DNA of 11,640 bases from Gammaproteobacteria bacterium. Lineage in GTDB: Bacteria; Pseudomonadota; Gammaproteobacteria; GCA-001735895. The DNA lies in NCBI GenBank assembly GCA_029864065.1, contig JAOTUD010000037.1, forward strand, positions 1 to 11,640, given 5' to 3'. A model generated the notes under the pieces. It saw nothing but the letters and a program-made list of their open reading frames with translations. It was not told where the DNA came from and did no database searches. Position numbers and translations under genes: made by a program. Shown here one piece after another: positions 5,993 to 11,640 of the stretch (positions within the stretch are counted from its first letter, which is position 1; the number at the start of each line of letters is the position of its first letter).

Positions 5993-8920
5993 TCAGTCAT
6001 GCCGCAACGCGTCCTGCAACACGCAGGCGATATGTCTTGCGCCGCGCCGCGCACCGTCCCTGATCTGGTGCCGACAGCTGGTGCCATTGGCGATCAGCAG
6101 CGTGTCGTCGTCGGCGCCGCGCACCGCCGGCAGCAGGCCGAGCTCCGCCATTTGCATCGACAGCTCGTAATGGCTGGCCTCGTAGCCAAAAACGCCAGCC
6201 ATTCCGCAACAGCCGGAATCGATCACCTCGACTTCGAGGTCGGGAATCAATTGCAACGCCTGTTGCATTGCGCCCATGGTCGCAAACGACTTTTGATGAC
6301 AATGGCCATGCACCAGCGTGCGACGTGCGGACAGGGGTTGCAATTCGAGACGCAGCCTGCCCGCCTGCTGTTGCTGCGCCAGGAATTCTTCCAGCAGCAA
6401 CGCCTGCGCAGCCAGCGCCGTCGTGTCTACACCGGGCAGCAGGCTCGGGAACTCGTCGCGTAGCGTCAGCAGGCAGGAAGGTTCCAGGCCTATTATCGGC
6501 ACGCCACGCTCGACGTAGGGCCTAAGCGCGTCCAGCATGCGCCGTGCTTCTACCCGGGCCTGGTCGACCATGCCCGTCGACAGGAAGGTTCGCCCGCAAC
6601 AAAGCGGGTGCCCGCCGTCGAGCGGACGCACCTGCCGCACCCGGTAACCGGCAGCTTTGAGCACCGCGCGCGCGGCGCGCGCGTTGTCGGGTTCGAAGTA
6701 GCGATTGAAGGTATCGACCAGCAGCACGACTTCGCCGTTGGCGCCGTCCGCCGACTGATCGACCTCGTCGAAGCGGTCGGCGCGCCAGCGCGGCAGGCTG
6801 CGGCGCGCGCTCAGCCCGAGCCAGCGCTCGCTCAGGCGCGCCAGCGGCGCGACGCGGTCGCGCAGGTTCAGGATAAAGCCGAAACGCGCCGCGAGCGGCG
6901 CGTAGCGAGGCAAGTAGGCGATCAGCCGATCCTTCAGCGAACGCCGGTGGCGCCGATGGTATTGATGCAGAAACTCGATTTTCATCTTCGCCATGTCGAC
7001 GCCGGTGGGGCATTCGCGCTTGCAGCCCTTGCAGCCGACGCACAGGTCCATGGTGTCGTACATCGCGTCCGAGACCAGCGCATCGGCACCGAGTTGACCG
7101 CTGAGCGCGAGCCGCAGCGTGTTGGCGCGACCGCGCGTCAAATGCTGCTCATCGCCGGTAACCCGGTAGGATGGGCACATCACGCCGACATTTGCCTTGC
7201 GGCAGGCGCCGTTGTTATTGCACATCTCGACGGCGGCGCCGAATCCGCCCCACTCCGACCAGTCCAGCGCCGTTGTGATCGGTTTAACCTGGTAATCCGG
7301 CTTGTAGCGAAACAGCGACCGGTCGTCCATGCGCGGGGCGCGCACGATCTTGCCGGGGTTAAACAGGCCGGCAGGATCAAATGTATCCTTGACCGTTTCG
7401 AATGCCTTCAGCATGCGGCTGCCGAACATGCGTTCATGAAACTCGGAGCGCGCCAGGCCGTCGCCGTGCTCGCCCGAATGCGAACCCTTGTATTCCTGCA
7501 CGATTTCGAGCGTTTCTTCCATGATCGCGCGCATCTTTCGCGCCCCGCTCTCGTCTTTCATGTTGAGAATCGGGCGCACGTGCAAACAGCCCACCGAGGC
7601 GTGGGCGTACCAGGTGCCGGTAGTGCCGTGCTTCTCGAATACCCGCGTCAACCGGTCGGTATACTCCGCCAGGTCCTCGAGCTGCACCGCGCAGTCCTCG
7701 ACAAAGGACACCGGTTTACCGTCCCCCTTCATCGACATCATAATGTTGAGCCCGGCCTTGCGCACCTCCCAGACCGCAGCCTGAAACTCGGGGTCGAGCA
7801 CCTCGACCACCGCGCCGGGAAAGCCAAGATCCGCCAACAACTCGACCAGCCGGGCAAGCTGACTGACCTGCTGCTCGCGATCCTCGCCGGCAAATTCGAC
7901 CAGCAGCAGTGCATCGGGTTCACCCCGGACGAAACCGTCCACGGTGGCGCGGAACATCGGGATCTGGCGCGACAGATCGATCATGGTGCGGTCGACCAGT
8001 TCTACCGCGCTCGGGTCCAGCCTGACGATGTGCTGGGCCGAATCCATCGCCTGGTGAAAGGTCGGGAAGTGACACACACCCAGAACCTTGTGCGGCGGGA
8101 TCGGCTGCAGCTTAAGCTGCAGGCGGGTGAAAAAAGCCAGCGTGCCCTCCGAACCGACCAGCAGGCGCGCCAGGTTGCCCGCTTCGGTATTAACCAGTTC
8201 GTCGATGTTGTAACCACCGACGCGCCTTAACAGCTGCGGAAACCGGGCAGCAATTTCATCCGCCTCGCGCTGCCCCAGTTCGGTCAACTTGCGCACCAGC
8301 TCGGCATGGGCGCCGTCCTGGGTAGAGTTAGCCAATGCCGCGAACCGTGCGCTGCTGCCGTCGGCCAGCAGCGCATCGATCGCCTGCACGTTGTGCACCA
8401 TGTTGCCGTAACGAATCGAACGCGCGCCGCAACTGTTATTGCCAGCCATGCCGCCGAGTGTCGCGCGGTTGCCGGTGGAAACGTCGACCGGGTAGAACAG
8501 CCCATGCGGCTTCAACCAGCGATTGAGCTGATCCAGCACCAGCCCCGGTTCGACCCAGATCGAACGCGACTCGGGATCGAAAACGCCAACCCGATTGAAG
8601 TACTTGCTGTTATCGATTACCAGCGCGGTGCCGACGGTCTGCCCGATCTGCGAGGTGCCGCCACCGCGCGCCAGTACCGGTATCCCTTCGTCGGCGGCAA
8701 TCTGAATCGCGCGCTGGATATCCTGCTGGTGGCGTGGCACCACGACGCCGATCGGTTCTATCTGGTAAATCGAGGCATCGGTGCTGTAGCGGCCGCGGCT
8801 GAAAGCATCGAACAGGACTTCCCCTTCGAGTTCGCCGCGCAACCTGTCGGCCAGCGCGCTGTCACCGATACGCGCTGTTGTTGCCGGGGCTGTCTGTTGT
8901 AGGCTAGATATTGTGGCCAA
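5993..8920 (-). CDS. FAD-linked oxidase / 4Fe-4S / CCG-domain fusion dehydrogenase (D-2-hydroxy-acid dehydrogenase type)
   Basis: Using a TTG start at 8920, this is a 975-residue fusion of a GlcD-like flavoprotein with a GlcF-like iron-sulfur protein, the architecture of E. coli YdiJ. Such enzymes oxidise D-2-hydroxy acids (D-lactate, D-2-hydroxyglutarate, glycolate) and pass electrons toward quinone. In order: a PCMH FAD domain with LARGGGTSQIGQ (83-94) and GGMAGNNSCGARS (156-168); an FAD-oxidase C-terminal domain with GCLHVRP (444-450) and GEHGDGLARSE (483-493); two ferredoxin clusters, C567/C573/C582-P and C627-x2-C630-x2-C633-x3-C637-P; then two CCG repeats, CCGRTF (774-779) and CCGMAG (904-909), with C816 and C874 between. 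No signal peptide or certain membrane segment is seen, so a cytoplasmic, membrane-associated enzyme is likely. The frame stays open to a GTG at 9067, but that extension overlaps the predicted promoter and lacks a ribosome site. The Shine-Dalgarno at TTG is also weak, so the start is uncertain. The exact substrate is unknown. Confidence 0.9.
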   Translation of the reverse strand: MATISSLQQTAPATTARIGDSALADRLRGELEGEVLFDAFSRGRYSTDASIYQIEPIGVVVPRHQQDIQRAIQIAADEGIPVLARGGGTSQIGQTVGTALVIDNSKYFNRVGVFDPESRSIWVEPGLVLDQLNRWLKPHGLFYPVDVSTGNRATLGGMAGNNSCGARSIRYGNMVHNVQAIDALLADGSSARFAALANSTQDGAHAELVRKLTELGQREADEIAARFPQLLRRVGGYNIDELVNTEAGNLARLLVGSEGTLAFFTRLQLKLQPIPPHKVLGVCHFPTFHQAMDSAQHIVRLDPSAVELVDRTMIDLSRQIPMFRATVDGFVRGEPDALLLVEFAGEDREQQVSQLARLVELLADLGFPGAVVEVLDPEFQAAVWEVRKAGLNIMMSMKGDGKPVSFVEDCAVQLEDLAEYTDRLTRVFEKHGTTGTWYAHASVGCLHVRPILNMKDESGARKMRAIMEETLEIVQEYKGSHSGEHGDGLARSEFHERMFGSRMLKAFETVKDTFDPAGLFNPGKIVRAPRMDDRSLFRYKPDYQVKPITTALDWSEWGGFGAAVEMCNNNGACRKANVGVMCPSYRVTGDEQHLTRGRANTLRLALSGQLGADALVSDAMYDTMDLCVGCKGCKRECPTGVDMAKMKIEFLHQYHRRHRRSLKDRLIAYLPRYAPLAARFGFILNLRDRVAPLARLSERWLGLSARRSLPRWRADRFDEVDQSADGANGEVVLLVDTFNRYFEPDNARAARAVLKAAGYRVRQVRPLDGGHPLCCGRTFLSTGMVDQARVEARRMLDALRPYVERGVPIIGLEPSCLLTLRDEFPSLLPGVDTTALAAQALLLEEFLAQQQQAGRLRLELQPLSARRTLVHGHCHQKSFATMGAMQQALQLIPDLEVEVIDSGCCGMAGVFGYEASHYELSMQMAELGLLPAVRGADDDTLLIANGTSCRHQIRDGARRGARHIACVLQDALRHD

Positions 8921-8954
8921 GGGGGCTGCTCGGTAAGACGTTTGAAAAAAACAG

Positions 8955-8983
8955 ACTATAAGCAAAAAATGGCTGGCAGTAAC
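8955..8983 (-). promoter_or_regulatory. Probable promoter of the FAD/Fe-S dehydrogenase operon
   Basis: On the minus strand, TATAGT (complement of 8955-8960) matches the -10 consensus at 5 of 6 positions and sits 17 nt from GTTACT (complement of 8978-8983), a weak -35. Transcription would start near 8948, leaving about 27 nt before the TTG at 8920. This placement argues against translation from the upstream GTG at 9067. Predicted by eye. Confidence 0.45.
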
Positions 8984-9026
8984 GATTAAATTTGCGCACC
9001 CGCCATTTACAACAGGGATTAGGCAA

Positions 9027-9046
9027 TCTACCCGGACCAGGGTAGA
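9027..9046. promoter_or_regulatory. Candidate operator: 20-bp dyad in the divergent control region
   Basis: TCTACCC (9027-9033), a 6-bp spacer GGACCA, and GGGTAGA (9040-9046) form perfect 7-bp inverted half-sites. The dyad lies upstream of both divergent genes, about 40 bp beyond the predicted -35 of the leftward promoter and about 77 bp before the aminotransferase ATG. Symmetry and placement suit a dimeric regulator. No T tract follows, so it is not a terminator. No regulator gene lies in the window to pair with it. Confidence 0.5.
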
Positions 9047-9112
9047 AACCCCGCTTGCACTCCTCACCCGCGTCAGGCAGGATTCCGGGCCAGAGAAAAA
9101 GAAATCAGTCCG

Positions 9113-9117
9113 AGGAG
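9113..9117 (+). promoter_or_regulatory. Ribosome binding site that fixes the aminotransferase start
   Basis: AGGAG at 9113-9117 lies 6 nt before the ATG at 9124. The frame is open further upstream (to 9055), but those 23 codons have no homologous look and no ribosome site, so 9124 is the start. Confidence 0.8.
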
Positions 9118-9123
9118 ACCGAT

Positions 9124-10296
9124 ATGTCGATTCCCGCAGGGCGTCACTTTCTGCAGATTCCGGGGCCGAGCAATGTTCCCGATCGGGTGCTGCGCGCGAT
9201 GGACATGCCGACCATGGATCACCGTGGACCCGAGTTCGCGCAGCTTACCCATGAAGTTTTAAACGGTTTGAAACAGGTATTCAAAACCTCGGCAGACGTT
9301 ATCATATTTCCTGCCTCGGGAACCGGCGCCTGGGAGTCGGCGCTGGTCAACACGCTGTCGCCGGGCGACAGGGTGTTGATGTTCGAAACCGGGCACTTCG
9401 CCACGCTGTGGCAGGGCATCGCGAAGGATCTTGGCCTGGAAGTCGATTTTGTACCAGGTGACTGGCGTCACGGGGTCGACCCGGACGCGGTTGCGGCAAA
9501 GTTGAGCGCAGACGAGAAGCACGAAATCAGGGCCGTGATGGTCGTGCACAACGAGACTTCCACCGGCGTCACCAGCCAGATTTCGAAAATCAGAGAGGCC
9601 ATCGACAGCACCGGCCATCCGGCCCTGTTCATGGTCGACACGATCTCTTCGCTGGCTTCTATCGATTACCGCCACGACGAGTGGGGTGTCGATGTGACCG
9701 TGGGCGGGTCGCAGAAAGGGCTGATGCTGCCACCCGGTCTGAGCTTCAACGCGATCAGTGCGAAGGCGCTCCAAGCCAGCAAAACCGCGGCATTGCCATC
9801 GTCCTACTGGAACTGGCAAGCGATGATAAAGGCGAACGCGACGGGCTACTTCCCCTATACCCCGGCAACCAACCTGCTCTATGCGCTGCGCGAATCCCTC
9901 AAAATGCTGCTCGACGAACAGGGCCTCGACAAGGTGTTCGCACGCCACCAGCGACACGCCGAGGCGACCCGGCGCGCGGTACGCGCCTGGGGACTCGAAA
10001 TCCTTTGCCTTAATCCCGAGGAATACAGTGGCTCGCTGACCGCAATCCTGCTACCCGATGGGCATGATGCCGACCGCTTGCGGCAGGTGATCCTGGAACG
10101 CTACAACATGTCACTCGGCACGGGCCTCGGCAAGGTTCAGGGCCGGGTGTTCCGCATCGGCCATCTCGGCGACTTCAATGACCTGATGCTGGCGGGCACC
10201 CTGTGCGGGGTCGAAATGGGGCTGAGTGTCGCGCAAATCCCGTTCAGCAAGGGCGGTGTCAATGCCGCGCTTGACTATCTGGCGGATAATCTCTAA
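9124..10296 (+). CDS. Serine/alanine-glyoxylate aminotransferase (class V PLP enzyme)
   Basis: A 390-residue PLP-dependent aminotransferase of the AGAT/SgaA group, which moves an amino group from serine, alanine or a related donor to glyoxylate, making glycine. Family signatures are the opening IPGPSNVPDRVLRAMDMPTM (12-31) and DHRGPEF (32-38), the cofactor phosphate loop SGTGAWE (65-71), HNETSTGV (142-149), the PLP-ring aspartate D172 in MVDTISS, the Schiff-base lysine K198 in GGSQKGLMLPPG, the GYFPYTP segment (241-247), and the late RIGHLGD motif. All catalytic residues are present and the length is normal. It resembles the methylotroph SgaA more than eukaryotic AGT from memory of those sequences. 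The donor specificity is open; the aspartate-glyoxylate enzyme BhcA is a relative, but no other beta-hydroxyaspartate cycle gene is visible here. It is divergent from a hydroxy-acid dehydrogenase and followed 118 bp later by a TRAP transporter, consistent with glyoxylate or hydroxy-acid metabolism. Confidence 0.92.
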   Translation: MSIPAGRHFLQIPGPSNVPDRVLRAMDMPTMDHRGPEFAQLTHEVLNGLKQVFKTSADVIIFPASGTGAWESALVNTLSPGDRVLMFETGHFATLWQGIAKDLGLEVDFVPGDWRHGVDPDAVAAKLSADEKHEIRAVMVVHNETSTGVTSQISKIREAIDSTGHPALFMVDTISSLASIDYRHDEWGVDVTVGGSQKGLMLPPGLSFNAISAKALQASKTAALPSSYWNWQAMIKANATGYFPYTPATNLLYALRESLKMLLDEQGLDKVFARHQRHAEATRRAVRAWGLEILCLNPEEYSGSLTAILLPDGHDADRLRQVILERYNMSLGTGLGKVQGRVFRIGHLGDFNDLMLAGTLCGVEMGLSVAQIPFSKGGVNAALDYLADNL

Positions 10297-10364
10297 TTTA
10301 ACTCGTTTACAGTCGATTCATTCAGCCGGTAGTTTCCGGCGATAATACCCGCAGGGTGGCGCAA

Positions 10365-10392
10365 GTTACATTCTGTTTAACGACACAATAAA
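10365..10392 (+). promoter_or_regulatory. Possible promoter for dctP
   Basis: GTTACA (10365-10370, 4 of 6) and AATAAA (10387-10392, 4 of 6) are 16 nt apart in the AT-rich end of the 118-bp gap after the aminotransferase. The start would fall near 10399, leaving a short leader. The same gap holds a small hairpin, GCCGG (10325-10329) with CCGGC (10336-10340), without a T run. So dctP may use its own promoter, read-through from the aminotransferase gene, or both. Weak prediction. Confidence 0.25.
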
Positions 10393-10414
10393 AATACCAG
10401 AGAAGAGGAAACAC

Positions 10415-11395
10415 ATGAAAACGCTAAAAATTATCATTCCCGCTGCGATCCTGGGCCTGGTAACGGCGGCTGGGGTTTTGGCCGCTCCGCTCGAACTCAC
10501 GTTCGGGCACGTCGGCGCACCCGGCTCGCTATTCGAGGCTTCCGCCAACGAATTCGCGAGGCGCGCCAATGCCAAACTGGGCGACCGGGCAACCGTCACG
10601 GCCTTCGGTTCGAGCCAGCTGGGCAAGGACAAGGAACTGATGCAAAAGCTGAAACTCGGCACGGTTGATTTCGCGCTGCCGTCCTCGGTAATGGCTTCGG
10701 TGGTGGATGAATTCGGTGTATTCGACATGCCTTACCTGGTCAAGGACCGGGCCCACATGGCGCGCATCGAGAAGGAGATCGTGTGGCCAACGCTGGAGCC
10801 GATTCTGGAAAAGAAAGGATACAAGATACTGGCGGTATGGGAGAACGGTTTCCGCAATATCACCAATAACAAGCGCCCCATCTACAAGCCCGAGGACTTG
10901 CAGGACCTTAAGCTGCGCACCCCGAAATCGGTCTGGCGCGTGAAGATGTTCAAGGCCTACGGCGCCAACCCGACACCGCTATCGTTTTCCGAGGTATTTG
11001 TCGCGCTGCAAACAGGCACCTTTGACGGCCAGGAAAATCCTTTGGCGCAGATTGCCAGCGGCAAGTTCCAGGAAGTCCAGAAGTACCTGTCGATGACCGG
11101 CCATGTCTACACGCCGGCTTATGTAACGGTCGGCATCGAGCACTGGAACAAGCTGCCTGCGGACGTGCGACAAATCCTGCAAGCCGCAGCACAGGAAACC
11201 CAGGCCTTTGTCTATGAAACCGCGGCCAAAATGGAAGTCGACCTGCTCGCCGAGCTCAAGCAGGGCGGGATCCAGGTCAACAACGCCGACAAGGATGCCT
11301 TCATCAAGGCGAGCAAGCCGATATATGAAGAATTCGGTAGCAGCGTACCTGGTGGCAAGGCGCTGATCGACAAGGCGCTGAGCCTTGCAAACTAG
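10415..11395 (+). CDS. dctP: TRAP transporter periplasmic solute-binding protein DctP
   Basis: A 326-residue extracytoplasmic receptor of a TRAP transporter, which binds an organic acid and passes it to the DctQM membrane complex. Residues 1 to about 23 form a Sec signal peptide (MKTLKIIIP, then a hydrophobic core, VLA cleavage). The mature protein starts with LELTFGHVGAPGS, the usual first beta strand and ligand loop. Further landmarks are FGSSQLGKDKEL (64-75), WENGFRNITNN (142-152), LRTP with R168, the arginine that in this family binds the ligand carboxylate, and GANPTPLSFSEVFVALQTG (183-201) followed by FDGQENP (203-209). The AAGAGGAA stretch (10403-10410) before the ATG is a good ribosome site. 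Length is typical. dctQ follows after 79 bp that contain a stable hairpin. The ligand is very probably a carboxylate because of R168; the exact one is unknown. Confidence 0.95.
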   Translation: MKTLKIIIPAAILGLVTAAGVLAAPLELTFGHVGAPGSLFEASANEFARRANAKLGDRATVTAFGSSQLGKDKELMQKLKLGTVDFALPSSVMASVVDEFGVFDMPYLVKDRAHMARIEKEIVWPTLEPILEKKGYKILAVWENGFRNITNNKRPIYKPEDLQDLKLRTPKSVWRVKMFKAYGANPTPLSFSEVFVALQTGTFDGQENPLAQIASGKFQEVQKYLSMTGHVYTPAYVTVGIEHWNKLPADVRQILQAAAQETQAFVYETAAKMEVDLLAELKQGGIQVNNADKDAFIKASKPIYEEFGSSVPGGKALIDKALSLAN

Positions 11396-11404
11396 AGTTC
11401 CCGA

Positions 11405-11432
11405 AACCTGTCCCGCCTGCGCGGGGCAGGTT
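11405..11432 (+). other. Stable intercistronic hairpin between dctP and dctQ
   Basis: AACCTGTCCCG (11405-11415) pairs with CGGGGCAGGTT (11422-11432), 11 bp with one G-U pair, around a 6-nt loop. It starts 10 nt after the dctP stop. No T run follows (next bases ATGGCC), so a full intrinsic terminator is unlikely. A hairpin here would shield dctP mRNA from 3' exonucleases and raise the binding protein over the membrane subunits. Confidence 0.6.
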
Positions 11433-11474
11433 ATGGCCAGGTAAGTTCAAGTTTCTGATTCGAAAGATGCTCGG

Positions 11475-11640
11475 GTGAATAAATTCGGCGCGGCGCGTTC
11501 CCTGTTCGAGCGCCTGCTGGAAGCAATCACGGTCTTGCTCATCATCAGCCTGGCCGTGGTCGTGGTGCTCGGCGTTATTTACCGCTGGGCCGGGGAGGCG
11601 CTTTCCTGGTATGACGAAATTGCCTCGGTGCAACTCGCCT
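11475..11640 (+). CDS. dctQ: TRAP transporter small membrane subunit DctQ, N-terminal part
   Basis: From GTG at 11475 an open frame of 55 codons runs off the right edge. It encodes a short basic/amphipathic start (VNKFGAARSLFERLLEA), a first membrane helix (about residues 17-36, ITVLLIISLAVVVVLGVIY), then W-Y-D-E-I-A-S (45-51), the typical DctQ WxxEI motif before helix 2. DctQ is a four-helix protein that works with the DctM permease, which should follow outside the window. GTG is chosen because an in-frame TAA lies at 11442-11444 and no other start codon intervenes. The ATG at 11467 is in another frame and stops after three codons. The ribosome site (GAAAGA) is weak. Family call is solid from the motif and the dctP neighbour. 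Confidence 0.87.
   Translation, partial: MNKFGAARSLFERLLEAITVLLIISLAVVVVLGVIYRWAGEALSWYDEIASVQLA

Noticed and set aside
6665..6683. Near-perfect alternating CG run, possible Z-DNA or regulatory palindrome
   Set aside because: It lies inside the dehydrogenase reading frame, encodes an Ala/Arg run (ARAARA) and is explained by G+C-rich codon use.
6608..8230. A 540-codon plus-strand open frame antisense to the FAD/Fe-S dehydrogenase
   Set aside because: Its product is rich in Arg, Ala, His and Gln with no recognisable motif, while the opposite strand encodes clear FAD and Fe-S domains. Long antisense frames are common in G+C-rich genes.
8971..8997. A sigma54-like promoter beginning TGGCAG
   Set aside because: The downstream TTTGC is 17 nt from the GG instead of about 10, so the required -24/-12 spacing is not met.
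9047..9123. A glycine riboswitch before the aminotransferase
   Set aside because: The leader is too short and lacks the conserved glycine-aptamer helices; only the simple pairings noted above are present.
9124..10296. Aminotransferase as BhcA of the beta-hydroxyaspartate cycle
   Set aside because: No BhcB, BhcC, BhcD or BhcR homologue is visible nearby, and the sequence resembles SgaA-type enzymes at least as well; it cannot be settled without a tree.

Overview
The window looks like chromosomal DNA from a Gram-negative proteobacterium, probably an environmental heterotroph. This rests on G+C-rich coding regions with AT-richer intergenic gaps, Sec signal peptides on two periplasmic binding proteins, and both TTT- and TRAP-type solute transporters. 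I cannot name the species; a gammaproteobacterium is a guess from the style of the proteins. No rRNA, tRNA, CRISPR array, insertion sequence, integrase or phage gene is visible. The genes are dense and mostly intact; only the two edge genes are cut by the window.

Layout from left to right. (1) Positions 1-329, minus strand: the N-terminal part of a YdjM-like (DUF457) membrane-associated, predicted metal-dependent hydrolase. (2) An AT-rich divergent gap (330-510) holding a plausible sigma70 promoter for rightward transcription. (3) 511-3871, plus strand: a complete tripartite tricarboxylate transporter in the order tctC-tctB-tctA. A strong intrinsic terminator lies between tctC and tctB. (4) 3914-9067 region, minus strand: read in the direction of transcription, a large FAD/Fe-S fusion dehydrogenase of the GlcD-GlcF/YdiJ type, an AEC-family permease, then azlC and azlD. 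(5) A divergent control region (8921-9123) with a minus-strand promoter and a 20-bp dyad. (6) 9124 to the right edge, plus strand: a serine/alanine-glyoxylate aminotransferase, a TRAP binding protein (dctP), and the start of the TRAP small membrane subunit (dctQ), which runs off the window.

How the parts may fit together (inference): the locus reads as an organic-acid uptake and oxidation island. TTT, TRAP and possibly the AEC permease would move carboxylates. The flavin/iron-sulfur enzyme would oxidise a D-2-hydroxy acid to a 2-oxo acid and pass electrons to the respiratory chain. The aminotransferase would convert glyoxylate (or a related 2-oxo acid) to glycine or another amino acid. AzlCD is an amino-acid exporter family and could relieve amino-acid excess. 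The enzyme pair is transcribed divergently from a shared regulatory region, which is the best sequence evidence that the two are co-regulated. No single gene is of an unknown family; any novelty lies in the combination, the regulatory details and a non-canonical TctC ligand loop.
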